Of a stretch of DNA of 38,064 nucleotides, positions 18,899-28,604 are shown in pieces. The position numbers were made by a program, and so were the translations under genes. Position 1 is the first letter of the stretch. The number at the start of each line of letters is the position of its first letter. This stretch comes from Gallaecimonas pentaromativorans. Lineage in GTDB: Bacteria; Pseudomonadota; Gammaproteobacteria; Enterobacterales; Gallaecimonadaceae. The notes under the pieces are model-generated. The model saw only the letters and a program-made list of their open reading frames with translations. It was not told the origin of the DNA and did not search any database. The stretch covers positions 1-38,064 of the forward strand of contig NZ_RJUL01000014.1 in assembly GCF_003751625.1 (NCBI RefSeq), read 5' to 3'.

Positions 18899-21100
18899 TC
18901 AGGCAAGCCAGGAAAGCAGCTGGATCACGTCCGATTGCACTCCAGCGGCGGTGACATGGGGGCCGGCACCGGGGCCGCGGATAATGAGCGGGTTCTCCCG
19001 GTAATAGCGGCTCTGGATGGCGAAAATGTTGTCACCGGCGGTGAGGTTGGCAAAGGGATGAGTGGCATCCAGGGTCTCTAGGCCGACGGTGGCACGAAAG
19101 CCGTCTTCTTCCTGGCGCAGGTTACCCACGTAGCGCAGCAGCTTACCTTTGGCCTTGGCCTGGTTAAGGGCGGCCAAGAGCGGCTGGTCCAGCTCATCGA
19201 GGCGAGCGAAGAACTCGTCACGGCTGATGTTACGCAGGTGCTCTGGCACCAGGTTGTCGATGTGGATGTTATCCAGCTCCAGGCGCCAACCGGCTTCGCG
19301 GGCCAAAATCAGCAGCTTGCGGGCCGCGTCCAGGCCGTTGAGGTCGTCACGCGGGTCGGGCTCGGTAAAGCCCTTGGCATGGGCTTCTTTGACCAATTGT
19401 GAGAACGGCTTGGTGCCGTCGAAATTCTGGAACAGCCAGCACAGGGTGCCGGAGAACACCCCGCCAACCCCTTCGAGATCGTCGCCGCAGCCTAGGAGGT
19501 CGCGAATGGCAGCCTGTACCGGCAAACCGGCACCGACCGTGGTGTTGTAGAACCAGCGCCGCCCGCTTTGGCGAAGGGTCACGTGCAGGCGGTCGTATTC
19601 ACCCAGAGGCGCGGAGCCGGCCTGCTTGTTGGCGCTGACCAGATGCACTCCGGCGTTGAGGAATTTGGGGTACTGGTCGGCCACCGCCTTGGAAGCGGTG
19701 AGATCCAGCAGCAACAAGTGAGCAAAGGGCGCCTTTTTAAAGGCCTCCAGCAGGTCACCTTCAAAGCGCGGCTCGCCGCCTTTGGCAAACTCGTTCCGCC
19801 AGTTGGCCGGCTTGATGCCGTTAAGGGAGAACAGCTGCTTTTTGGAGTTGGCCAGCCCATAGAGGCGCAGACGGTCTTTGAGGCGCGGGGCAAAGCCGTC
19901 CAGCCAGCAGCCGCCGATATTCCCTACTCCCAGCACCACCACGCCCACGGCAAAGAGTTGGTCGTGCAGGCGGGCCAGCAGCGATTTGGCCGGCAATTCC
20001 CGCACAAAGGCGATAAGTGACAGCCCTTCCGGGCCCTTGGCCTGATGCACCAGGCCCCCTTGCTGGGCCACGTTGGCCAAAGCCTGGCCAGCCGGGCTTT
20101 GCCAATCAAGGCCCTGGCCCACCAGAGCCAGCAGGGTCAGCTTCTCGGCCTGCTCGCCAAAGGCGAAGGGCAGGTAGAGGATGGCGCCGCCCTCTTCCTC
20201 GGCATAGGCCTGGGCGCGAATGTCGCTGCTGGCCTCTGCGGCGTGGCAACGGTACACATCGCCCCGCCAGGTGAGGCTGGCCAGGTTCTTGTTGGCACGC
20301 TCGGTACTGATGCGGGTGCCGCCTTCGTCGGGGGCGAAGGTGCAGCGGATGATGAGCTGTTGGCGGGTGAGATCAAGCGGCCCCAGAGTGCGAGGGTGCA
20401 GCACCGGCGAGCCGAGGCGGGCCAGCTCGGTGGCCACCTTACCGGCCAGGTGATTTTGGGTGTAAGCCCCTTCCAATTTGCGGGGGTCGGCGGTGTAGAT
20501 ACCGGAGACGTCGGTCCAGATGGTCACCGAGGCCGCTTCTAAAAAGCTTGCCACCAAGGTGGCGCTGTAATCGGAGCCGTTACGGCCCAAGGTACGGGTT
20601 TCACCTTGAGCATCGGCGCCAATAAAGCCGGTAACGATGGTTAGCTCGTCGCTGGCAATGGCCTGCAGGCGCTCGCGGCTTTGGGGCTGAACCTGGCCGT
20701 CTGCAATCACCAGAAAATCACGGGCATCCAGGAAACGGGCATCCAGCAGCGCCGCCAGCAGACGGGCCGACCAAATCTCCCCAAAGGACACCAACCAGTC
20801 GCTGTTGGTGATGCCGTCGGTCAGGGCCTGCTCGATGGCGTTGATATCGGCGCTCAAGGCGGCCGAGAGCTGGGCCACTTTATCGACCCCTTCAATGCCC
20901 TTGAACAGGGCCTGTTGCTGGGCCTTGAGGGCCGGCAGGGAGTCGAGAGTCAGGGCCAGCAGATGATCGGTGGTATCGCCGGAAGCAGACACCACTACCA
21001 CATCGCCCTTTTGACAATGACGGCGCACCAGCGCCGCCACTTTGAGGTAACAATCGGCATCAGCCAGGCTGGAGCCACCGAACTTATGAATGTGTCGCAT
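18899..21100 (-). CDS. metL: Bifunctional aspartokinase II / homoserine dehydrogenase II
   Basis: MetL catalyses the first and third steps from aspartate to homoserine, feeding methionine synthesis. The 733-aa protein starts 'MRHIHKFGGSSLADADCY' with the aspartokinase KFGGSS (6-11). The dehydrogenase domain begins near 'VVLGVGNIGG' and ends with 'IRGPGAGPHVTAAGVQSDV'. It is about 75 residues shorter than E. coli MetL (810 aa), apparently in the regulatory ACT-type linker. The ATG at 21100 is chosen because an upstream extension to 21151 lies within metB. It begins 7 bp after the metB stop, so metB-metL form an operon. Confidence 0.94.
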   Translation of the reverse strand: MRHIHKFGGSSLADADCYLKVAALVRRHCQKGDVVVVSASGDTTDHLLALTLDSLPALKAQQQALFKGIEGVDKVAQLSAALSADINAIEQALTDGITNSDWLVSFGEIWSARLLAALLDARFLDARDFLVIADGQVQPQSRERLQAIASDELTIVTGFIGADAQGETRTLGRNGSDYSATLVASFLEAASVTIWTDVSGIYTADPRKLEGAYTQNHLAGKVATELARLGSPVLHPRTLGPLDLTRQQLIIRCTFAPDEGGTRISTERANKNLASLTWRGDVYRCHAAEASSDIRAQAYAEEEGGAILYLPFAFGEQAEKLTLLALVGQGLDWQSPAGQALANVAQQGGLVHQAKGPEGLSLIAFVRELPAKSLLARLHDQLFAVGVVVLGVGNIGGCWLDGFAPRLKDRLRLYGLANSKKQLFSLNGIKPANWRNEFAKGGEPRFEGDLLEAFKKAPFAHLLLLDLTASKAVADQYPKFLNAGVHLVSANKQAGSAPLGEYDRLHVTLRQSGRRWFYNTTVGAGLPVQAAIRDLLGCGDDLEGVGGVFSGTLCWLFQNFDGTKPFSQLVKEAHAKGFTEPDPRDDLNGLDAARKLLILAREAGWRLELDNIHIDNLVPEHLRNISRDEFFARLDELDQPLLAALNQAKAKGKLLRYVGNLRQEEDGFRATVGLETLDATHPFANLTAGDNIFAIQSRYYRENPLIIRGPGAGPHVTAAGVQSDVIQLLSWLA

Positions 21101-21107
21101 ACCGCTG

Positions 21108-22265
21108 TTAACCTTCTTTAAGGGCAGGCCAGGCCTGGGCCAGGTCGTCAATCAGATCGTCGGCATCTTCAATGCCCACGGAAAAGCGCAGCAAACCGTC
21201 GTTAAGGCCGGCTTCCCTGCGGGCTTCGGCGGTCATGGCCGCATGGGTCATGGTGGCAGGCACCGCCACCAGGCTCTCTACCCCGCCCAAGGACTCGGCC
21301 AGGCTGAACAGTTTGAGCCGTGAAACAAAGTTGCCCAGGGTGTCGAGGCTGACATTGAGCTCGATGCTGAACATGGCGCCAAAGCTCTTTTGCTGGCGTT
21401 TGGCCAGCTCATGGCCGGGGTGGCTGGCAAGGCCCGGGTAGTGCACCACCGACACCTCCGGTTTTTGCGCCAGCCAGGCGGTGAGCTTTTGGGCATTTTC
21501 TTCGTGAATGCGAAACCGCGCCGCCAGGGTGCGGATGCCGCGCAGAGTCAGGTAAGAATCAAAGGCTGAGCCGGTTACGCCGATGCAGTTGGCCCACCAG
21601 GCCAGCTCGTCGCCCAGGGCCTTGTCTTTGGCCACCAAAGCGCCCCCCACCACATCGGAGTGGCCGTTGATGTACTTGGTGGTGGAGTGCAGCACCAAAT
21701 CGGCGCCCAACGCCAAGGGGCTTTGGCCGATGGGCGACAAGAAGGTGTTGTCAACCAGCACCCGCGCGCCCACGGCGTGGGACGCTTCGCAAATGGCGGC
21801 TACGTCCACCACCCGCAGCAGCGGGTTGGAGGGGGTTTCCACCCACACCAGCTTGGGCTTTTTGGCCAGGGCATCGGCCAGGGCTTTAGGGTCGGCCTGG
21901 TCGATGGTAATGAGGTTAAAGGCACCCTTTTTGGCCCAGGCGTTGAACAGGCGCCAGGAGCCGCCGTAACAGTCGTGGGGCACCACCAGGGTGTCGCCCG
22001 CCGACAACAGTTGCAAAGCGGTGGTCACAGCACCCATGCCGGTGGCGGTCACCACCGCCCGGGCGCCACCTTCGAGCTTGCAAATGGCGTCTGCCAGCAG
22101 GTCGCGGCTGGGGTTGTTGGAGCGGCTGTAGTCGTAGCTACCGGGGGTGCGAAAATCCTCGAAGGTGTAGTTGGTGGAGAGATACAGCGGCGGCACCACC
22201 GAGTTGTGCTGCTGGTCAGACTCCAGGCCTGAACGAACGGCAGTGGTGCTTTGGCGAATACTCAT
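21108..22265 (-). CDS. metB: Cystathionine gamma-synthase MetB
   Basis: MetB joins an activated homoserine (O-succinylhomoserine in enterics) to cysteine, giving cystathionine. The 385-aa PLP enzyme has the cofactor lysine K197 in 'LHSTTKYINGHSDVVGG'. Family segments 'YDYSRSNNPSRD', 'TATGMGA' and 'WVETPSNPLL' are present. The ATG at 22265 is preceded by GAGG and gives the family length. An upstream in-frame extension to 22424 covers the MET boxes and cannot be coding. It is divergent from metJ and is followed by metL. Confidence 0.95.
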   Translation of the reverse strand: MSIRQSTTAVRSGLESDQQHNSVVPPLYLSTNYTFEDFRTPGSYDYSRSNNPSRDLLADAICKLEGGARAVVTATGMGAVTTALQLLSAGDTLVVPHDCYGGSWRLFNAWAKKGAFNLITIDQADPKALADALAKKPKLVWVETPSNPLLRVVDVAAICEASHAVGARVLVDNTFLSPIGQSPLALGADLVLHSTTKYINGHSDVVGGALVAKDKALGDELAWWANCIGVTGSAFDSYLTLRGIRTLAARFRIHEENAQKLTAWLAQKPEVSVVHYPGLASHPGHELAKRQQKSFGAMFSIELNVSLDTLGNFVSRLKLFSLAESLGGVESLVAVPATMTHAAMTAEARREAGLNDGLLRFSVGIEDADDLIDDLAQAWPALKEG

Positions 22266-22330
22266 CCGGGTTACCTCGAGGTGTTCTGAATTGGGGTGCT
22301 GAGCGGTGAATGGGGGCTCACCGTGACCAT

Positions 22331-22416
22331 AGGGTAGCCGTTTGCATTTCTGGGCGTCAAGATGTTTAGACGTCCAAAATGGCCGAGATTGACTGTCCCC
22401 ACCAAGGGGGTACAAT
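22331..22416. promoter_or_regulatory. Divergent metB/metJ promoters with MET boxes
   Basis: MET boxes occupy 22352-22383: GGGCGTCA, AGATGTTT, AGACGTCC and AAAATGGC. The metJ promoter faces right: TTGACT (22389-22394), 16 bp, TACAAT (22411-22416). A metB promoter faces left: TTGACG (22355-22360), 18 bp, TACCCT (22331-22336). The boxes cover the metB -35 and abut the metJ -35. MetJ would thus repress the metBL operon and also its own gene. Confidence 0.85.
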
Positions 22417-22450
22417 TTGCGCAATAAAATAAAAGGTCTAAGGCACTCAC

Positions 22451-22771
22451 ATGGCTCAATGGAACGGCGACTACATCAGCCCCTACGCCGAGCACGGCAA
22501 GAAAAACGAACAGGTTAAAAAGATCACCGTCTCCATCCCGCTGAAGGTTCTGAAAATTCTCACCGACGAGCGTACCCGTCGCCAGGTTAACAACCTGCGC
22601 CACGCCACCAACTCGGAGTTGCTGTGTGAAGCCTTCCTGCACGCCTTTACCGGCCAGCCGCTGCCCGGTGACGAAGACCTGCGCAAAGACCGCCCGGACG
22701 ATATTCCCGAGAGTGCCAAACAGATAATGAAAGAACTGGGCCTGGAAATACCGGACCTTTACGAAGAATAA
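22451..22771 (+). CDS. metJ: Methionine repressor MetJ
   Basis: MetJ is a ribbon-helix-helix repressor that binds MET boxes with S-adenosylmethionine as corepressor. At 106 aa it has the usual length. The DNA-contacting strand is '[40 protein letters not shown]', here quoted only to 'KKITVSIPL' for the strand and '[13 protein letters not shown]' for the following helix. It is transcribed divergently from metB, the same layout as in enterics, and should control metB-metL, metE, metF and itself in this window. Confidence 0.97.
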   Translation: MAQWNGDYISPYAEHGKKNEQVKKITVSIPLKVLKILTDERTRRQVNNLRHATNSELLCEAFLHAFTGQPLPGDEDLRKDRPDDIPESAKQIMKELGLEIPDLYEE

Positions 22772-22774
22772 AAA

Positions 22775-22796
22775 AACGCGGCCAACAGGCCGCGTT
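22775..22796. terminator. Bidirectional terminator between metJ and the subtilisin gene
   Basis: AACGCGGCC/GGCCGCGTT (22775-22783 with 22788-22796) has an AACA loop with A-run and T-run flanks. It serves both the rightward metJ and the leftward protease gene. Confidence 0.9.
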
Positions 22797-22809
22797 TTTC
22801 ATTCCCGCC

Positions 22810-24378
22810 TCAGTAACTCCAAGACAGGGTCACCCCGGAATAACTGCTATAGGCCCGCACCCCCAGGTACCAGGTACCGGCGCTGGGGTTGCTGATGGTG
22901 CAGGTCTCGTTGTTGCCGTTGAGATAGGGGCGGCAACTCCAGCTGCTGGTGGTGGGCTGGGCACCAAAGCGGGTGTAGAGATCGGCATCACCGCTGCCGC
23001 CGCTGATGGTCACGGTCAGGGTGCTGGTCCCGGAGGGGATGCTCACGCTTTGGTAGTTCCAGTTGCCGGTGGAGGCCGACAGGTTGGAGACGCTGCCGCC
23101 ATTGCCGCCGCCCGGAGGGGTAGTGCCGCCGCTACAACCGTTGGCGGTGAGGTAATCGTGGGCGGCCTTGGCCTTGACGATACCGTAGCCGTAGTAGTTG
23201 TCACGGCCGCTGGCGCCTTGGTCTTGGGCGGTAGCGTCCAGGGCCGAGCGGATCTGGGCGGCGGTACATTGGGTGTGCAGGCTCCACACCAGCGCCGCGA
23301 CCCCTGACACATGGGGCGTGGCCATGGAGGTGCCGGAGTAGTAGGCATAGCCGTCACCGGGGACGGTGGACAACACGTTAACCCCGGGGGCGGCTATCTC
23401 CACCTGGCTGTTGTACTGGGAGAAGGACGCCCAGCTGCCGCTGCTGTTTACCGCCGCCACCGACATCACGCTGTTGTACGAGGCCGGGTAAGAGAAGCTG
23501 GCGTTGCCGTCGTTACCGGCGGCCGCGACGATCAGCACCCCGTCGCTGTAGGCGCTGTCCATGGCGTTACGTTCAGCGGTGGAGGAGTCGGGCCCGCCCA
23601 GGCTCATGCTAATCACGTCAGCCCCGGCGTTTTCACACTGGGAAATGGCGCCCACCAGATCCGAGCCGTACGCCCAGTTGCCGCTGTTGTTGAACACCTT
23701 GACGATATGCAGGCCGATATTGCCCGAGCCGCTTACCCCCACCACGCCAATACCGTTGTTGCCGATGGCGGTAATGGTGCCCGCTACGTGGGTGCCGTGG
23801 CCGTAGCCGTCTTGGTACCAATTGCCGGTGTCGTAACCGCCGTAGCTGTCGTTACCGGTGATGCCGGAGCTTGGCAAGTCTTCATGGCCCAGGTCGTACC
23901 CGGTGTCGATGATGCACACCTTGCGGTTGGCAATGGCGCTGTCAGACACCTGATTAGCCTGCACCAGCGAGATGCCATAAGGCTGGGATTCGGCCATCAG
24001 GTAGCGCTTAGGGTCCACCTCCACGTATTCCACCGAGGGGTCTTTTTTCAGCAGCGCCAGCTGTTTGGGGTTAAGCTCGGCCACGCTCAGGCCAGCCTTT
24101 TTAAGGTGCATGATGGCCTTGGCGTCGGCCTTGGCCAGCACCTTGTCGGCCGCCTGGATATCAAAGGCGCCCTGGGCCATGGGGCCGCTTACCGCCGCCA
24201 GGGCCGGATCTTTGCTCAGGGCATTGGGCGCCTTGTATTTGATGATGTAGCGGGTATCGGTAGCCACCGGTTTGAGGCTGAGATCGCCCCCGGACAGGGA
24301 AGCGGCCACCGCACTGCCGAGGGTGGAAAGTACCAACAAGGTTGTGGCGGAGGTCGCCATCAGCGTCCTTTTCTTCAT
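22810..24378 (-). CDS. Secreted subtilisin-family (S8) serine protease with C-terminal PPC domain
   Basis: The 522-aa preproprotein has a signal peptide (residues 1-26, ending AVAA). A propeptide of the I9 inhibitor type spans about 40-128. The S8 catalytic domain has D158 ('IIDTGYD'), H194 ('GHGTHVAGT'), oxyanion N289 ('AAGND') and S351 ('SGTSMATPHVSG'). After a Gly/Pro linker, residues 435-522 form a bacterial pre-peptidase C-terminal domain with 'GDADLYTRFG' and a cysteine pair. Such domains are often removed after export. It is an extracellular protein degrader. AGAGAGGAC precedes the start. It is monocistronic. Confidence 0.95.
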   Translation of the reverse strand: MKKRTLMATSATTLLVLSTLGSAVAASLSGGDLSLKPVATDTRYIIKYKAPNALSKDPALAAVSGPMAQGAFDIQAADKVLAKADAKAIMHLKKAGLSVAELNPKQLALLKKDPSVEYVEVDPKRYLMAESQPYGISLVQANQVSDSAIANRKVCIIDTGYDLGHEDLPSSGITGNDSYGGYDTGNWYQDGYGHGTHVAGTITAIGNNGIGVVGVSGSGNIGLHIVKVFNNSGNWAYGSDLVGAISQCENAGADVISMSLGGPDSSTAERNAMDSAYSDGVLIVAAAGNDGNASFSYPASYNSVMSVAAVNSSGSWASFSQYNSQVEIAAPGVNVLSTVPGDGYAYYSGTSMATPHVSGVAALVWSLHTQCTAAQIRSALDATAQDQGASGRDNYYGYGIVKAKAAHDYLTANGCSGGTTPPGGGNGGSVSNLSASTGNWNYQSVSIPSGTSTLTVTISGGSGDADLYTRFGAQPTTSSWSCRPYLNGNNETCTISNPSAGTWYLGVRAYSSYSGVTLSWSY

Positions 24379-24624
24379 GGTTGTCCTCTCTGAACTGTTT
24401 TAGTGATGGCCCGAGCGGGCAAACCAAAACTAGCCAAGGCATGGCAGCCAAGACGTCAAAACCATGACACTGAAGGGTGTTTTTCAACCAGTTGACAACT
24501 TGCAAAAATCATGTTGCCGAGCGCCACAGAGCATCGACAACACCTAATTGATCAATAACTTATTGAGAGGGCGGTAACACGACGGCCAGGGCCTTCGATG
24601 GCCTCGGGCAAACAGCGGATAAAG

Positions 24625-24646
24625 AAAAAGGGCCTAGGCCCTTTTT
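24625..24646 (-). terminator. Terminator of the malic enzyme gene
   Basis: A near-perfect palindrome (AAAAAGGGCC with GGCCCTTTTT around TA) lies directly 3' of the malic enzyme stop. The remaining gap up to the subtilisin start (24379-24624) holds no gene. Confidence 0.8.
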
Positions 24647-24651
24647 CCGAG

Positions 24652-25893
<1,242 letters not shown>

Positions 25894-25987
25894 AGTGCGG
25901 CAACTTTTGTAGGGTAGGGGTATAGGTCTTTGGTATTAGGCTTTGTGAAGTGTCGCACGTTTTCAAGGGTTCAAATATCCGACCACA

Positions 25988-26015
25988 AAAAAAGGCGCCC
26001 GAAGGCGCCTTTTTT
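25988..26015 (-). terminator. Terminator of rpmE
   Basis: AAAAAAGGCGCC/GGCGCCTTTTTT (25988-25999 with 26004-26015) has a CGAA tetraloop. It is a textbook intrinsic terminator just 3' of rpmE. Confidence 0.93.
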
Positions 26016-26029
26016 CAGTAAGGGGCTGC

Positions 26030-26245
26030 TTATTTTTTGCCGCCCAGTACTGCGAAACGCTTGTTGAACTTGTCAACACGGCCACCGGTGTTCACTTCTT
26101 TCTGCTTACCGGTGTAGAAAGGGTGGCAAGCACCGCAAACGTCCAGGTTGATGTCTTTACCAAGGGTGGACTTGGTTTTGATCACGTTACCGCAGGTGCA
26201 GGTAGCGGTAATTTCAACGTACTTAGGATGGATACCGTCTTTCAT
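26030..26245 (-). CDS. rpmE: Ribosomal protein L31 (zinc-binding form)
   Basis: The 71-aa protein begins '[20 protein letters not shown]', standard for bacterial L31. Zinc ligands are intact as C16 and C18 ('CTCGN') and C37 and C40 ('[13 protein letters not shown]'), so this is the C+ form rather than the zinc-independent paralogue. The ATG at 26245 matches the family start; an ORF running to 26338 covers its promoter. It is divergent from priA as in E. coli. Confidence 0.97.
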   Translation of the reverse strand: MKDGIHPKYVEITATCTCGNVIKTKSTLGKDINLDVCGACHPFYTGKQKEVNTGGRVDKFNKRFAVLGGKK

Positions 26246-26333
26246 GGGGATTCCCTCAGTGGGCCGTGTCGCCATCTGGTCCAGTGCCAGACACCACACG
26301 ATTGTGTTAACGTTCAAAAATTCGAAGGCGCGC

Positions 26334-26363
26334 ATCATAGCGGATCAGTTGTTCAATAATCAA
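26334..26363 (-). promoter_or_regulatory. rpmE promoter, overlapping the priA start
   Basis: TTGATT (26358-26363), 18 bp, TATGAT (26334-26339), then a GCGCGCC discriminator typical of stringently controlled ribosomal genes. The -35 box lies inside the 5' end of priA if its TTG start at 26349 is right. Confidence 0.7.
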
Positions 26364-28550
26364 TCCCCCCCTCCGGTTATCCGTGTTTTCCTGGCCACCC
26401 CCTTGCGGCGCGGCTTCGATTACCTGTGCCCGCCAGAACTGAAACCGGTGCCGGGAATGCGGGTCTGGGTGCCCTTTGGCAAGGGCCGGCGCATCGGTAT
26501 TGTCGGCGAATGCGATGTCAGCCCCCAGGTGAGTCTGGACAAATTAAAGCCCATTGAAGCGGTGCTGGACAGCGCGCCCATTCTACCGCCGGCCCTTAAC
26601 AAGCTGGTGCGCTGGGCCGCCGATTACTACCTGCACAGCCCAGGGGACGCCTGGCAGCAAGCCCTGCCGGTGCTGCTGCGCCAAGGCGCCCCAGCCAGCG
26701 GCGACGAGCTGTTCTGGCAACTGGTGCCAGGTGCCGATACCAGCGTCCTTGCCAAAAACGCCAGTAAACAGCTGGCGGCGGTGGCTCAGCTGCAAAGCGG
26801 CGAGCTGTCCGACAACGAGCTTGGCGAGCTGCCTTTTGACCGCGCCACCCTTCGCACCCTGCAAGACAAAGGCCTGGTACAAAGCGAGCAGCGGCGCCAG
26901 CAGGGCACGCCCTTTTGGGAAAACCCGCTGCTGGTAAACCCCGGCCCCCGCCCCAACAGCGAGCAGGCGGTGGCCATTACCGCCATCAACGCCGCCAAAG
27001 GCTTTGCGCCCTTTTTATTGGAAGGGGTAACCGGCTCGGGCAAGACCGAGGTTTATCTCAGCGCCATGAGCGAAACCCTCAAGGCCGGTAAGCAGGTGCT
27101 GGTGCTGGTGCCGGAGATCAGCCTCACCCCACAGACCCTGCGCCGCTTTCAAAAACGCTTTGAAGTGCCCATGGCGCTGCTGCACTCGGGGCTCACCGAC
27201 AACGAGCGGCTCAAGGTGTGGCGCCAGGCCAGGGATGGGGAACTGGGCATTGTCATCGGTACCCGCAGCGCCGTGTTCACCCCCCTGGCAAGGCCGGGCC
27301 TTATCATCGTCGATGAAGAACACGACGCCTCCTTTAAGCAGCAGGAAGGTTTTCGCTACCACGGCCGCGATCTGGCGGTGGTACGGGCGCAACTTGAGAA
27401 AGTGCCGCTGGTGCTGGGCTCGGCCACCCCGGCCCTGGAGAGCCTCGCCAATTGCGAAGCCGGTAAATACCAAAAGCTGGTATTAAACGAGCGGGCCGGT
27501 AACGCCAGCCAGGTGCGCTTTGACCTTATCGACATCAAGCATCAACCGCTCACCGCCGGGCTGTCACCGCCGGTGCTGGCCGCCATCAAGGCCCACCTTG
27601 GCCGGGGCGAGCAGGTGCTGGTGTTTTTGAACCGCCGCGGCTTTGCCCCCACCCTTTTGTGCCACGAATGCGGCTGGATAGCCGACTGCCACCGCTGCAG
27701 CGCCTACCCCACTGTGCATAAAGGCAGGCAACGGCTAATTTGCCACCACTGCGGCTCTGACCGGCCCCTGCCCCACCAGTGCCACAGCTGCGGCTCCAGC
27801 CAGTTGGTGGGGGTGGGCCTCGGTACCGAGCAGTTGGAAAACGAACTGTCGGCGCTGTTCCCAGGCTACAAGGCGGTGCGTATCGACCGTGACGCCACCC
27901 GCCGCAAGGGCAGCCTGGAATCGGCCCTGACCGGCATCCGCCAGGGCCAGTATCAACTCTTGATAGGCACCCAGATGCTGGCCAAGGGCCACCACTTTCC
28001 CGATGTTACCCTGGTGGTGCTGCTGGATGTAGACGGCGCGCTTTATTCATCAGATTTTCGCGCCGCCGAGCGGCTGGCCCAGTTGGTGGTACAGGTGGCG
28101 GGCCGGGCCGGGCGCGCCGACAAACCCGGGCGCCTGCTGCTGCAAAGCCACCACCCCGAGCACCCGCTACTGAGCCAACTGCTTACCAACGGCTATGGCG
28201 CCTTTGCCGCCAATGCCCTGATTGAGCGCCGCCAAACCCTGCTGCCGCCGTTCAGTGCCCAGGCGCTGTTTCGTAGCGACGCCCTCAAGGCCGAAGACGC
28301 CCAAAGCCTCCTTGACGCCATAGGCCAGCGCCTGCAACAGTGCGCTCCCGAAGGCGGCTGGGTGCTGGGGCCGCTGCCGGCGCCATTGGAGCGGCGTGCC
28401 GGCAAGTTTCGTTTTCAGCTCTGGGTTCAGTACCAGGACAAGAAAGGTTTGCGTCAATGGCTGGCGCCATTGTTGGCCAACCTCGAAGAAGACCCGCCTC
28501 ACCGCCGGGCAAACTGGACCCTGGACCTGGACCCTATCGACAGTGCTTGA
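26349..28550 (+). CDS. priA: Primosomal replication helicase PriA
   Basis: PriA recognises collapsed replication forks and reloads DnaB. From the TTG at 26349 it is 733 aa, almost exactly the E. coli length. The DNA-binding N-terminus 'RVFLATPLRRGFDYLCPP' follows directly. Walker A is 'GVTGSGKTEVYL' (K232). The DEEH box is 'IVDEEHDASF' (D322-H325). Eight cysteines between about 438 and 481 form the double zinc site. No ATG or GTG occurs near the family start, so TTG is the best choice; this start is the uncertain part. Longer in-frame ORF sequence to 26148 runs antisense through rpmE and is rejected. It is followed by ftsN after 54 bp. Confidence 0.92.
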   Translation: MFNNQSPPPVIRVFLATPLRRGFDYLCPPELKPVPGMRVWVPFGKGRRIGIVGECDVSPQVSLDKLKPIEAVLDSAPILPPALNKLVRWAADYYLHSPGDAWQQALPVLLRQGAPASGDELFWQLVPGADTSVLAKNASKQLAAVAQLQSGELSDNELGELPFDRATLRTLQDKGLVQSEQRRQQGTPFWENPLLVNPGPRPNSEQAVAITAINAAKGFAPFLLEGVTGSGKTEVYLSAMSETLKAGKQVLVLVPEISLTPQTLRRFQKRFEVPMALLHSGLTDNERLKVWRQARDGELGIVIGTRSAVFTPLARPGLIIVDEEHDASFKQQEGFRYHGRDLAVVRAQLEKVPLVLGSATPALESLANCEAGKYQKLVLNERAGNASQVRFDLIDIKHQPLTAGLSPPVLAAIKAHLGRGEQVLVFLNRRGFAPTLLCHECGWIADCHRCSAYPTVHKGRQRLICHHCGSDRPLPHQCHSCGSSQLVGVGLGTEQLENELSALFPGYKAVRIDRDATRRKGSLESALTGIRQGQYQLLIGTQMLAKGHHFPDVTLVVLLDVDGALYSSDFRAAERLAQLVVQVAGRAGRADKPGRLLLQSHHPEHPLLSQLLTNGYGAFAANALIERRQTLLPPFSAQALFRSDALKAEDAQSLLDAIGQRLQQCAPEGGWVLGPLPAPLERRAGKFRFQLWVQYQDKKGLRQWLAPLLANLEEDPPHRRANWTLDLDPIDSA

Positions 28551-28604
28551 TTTCCAAGGCCCCCTTGTCCAGCATAAGCCGACCATTTAAGAGCCCCCTT
28601 AGCG

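Noticed and set aside
23311-24393. 360-aa open frame antisense to the subtilisin
   Set aside because: Shadow frame over an intact catalytic triad gene.
26148-26348. In-frame upstream extension of priA through rpmE
   Set aside because: It runs antisense through rpmE and its promoter and extends past the family N-terminus.
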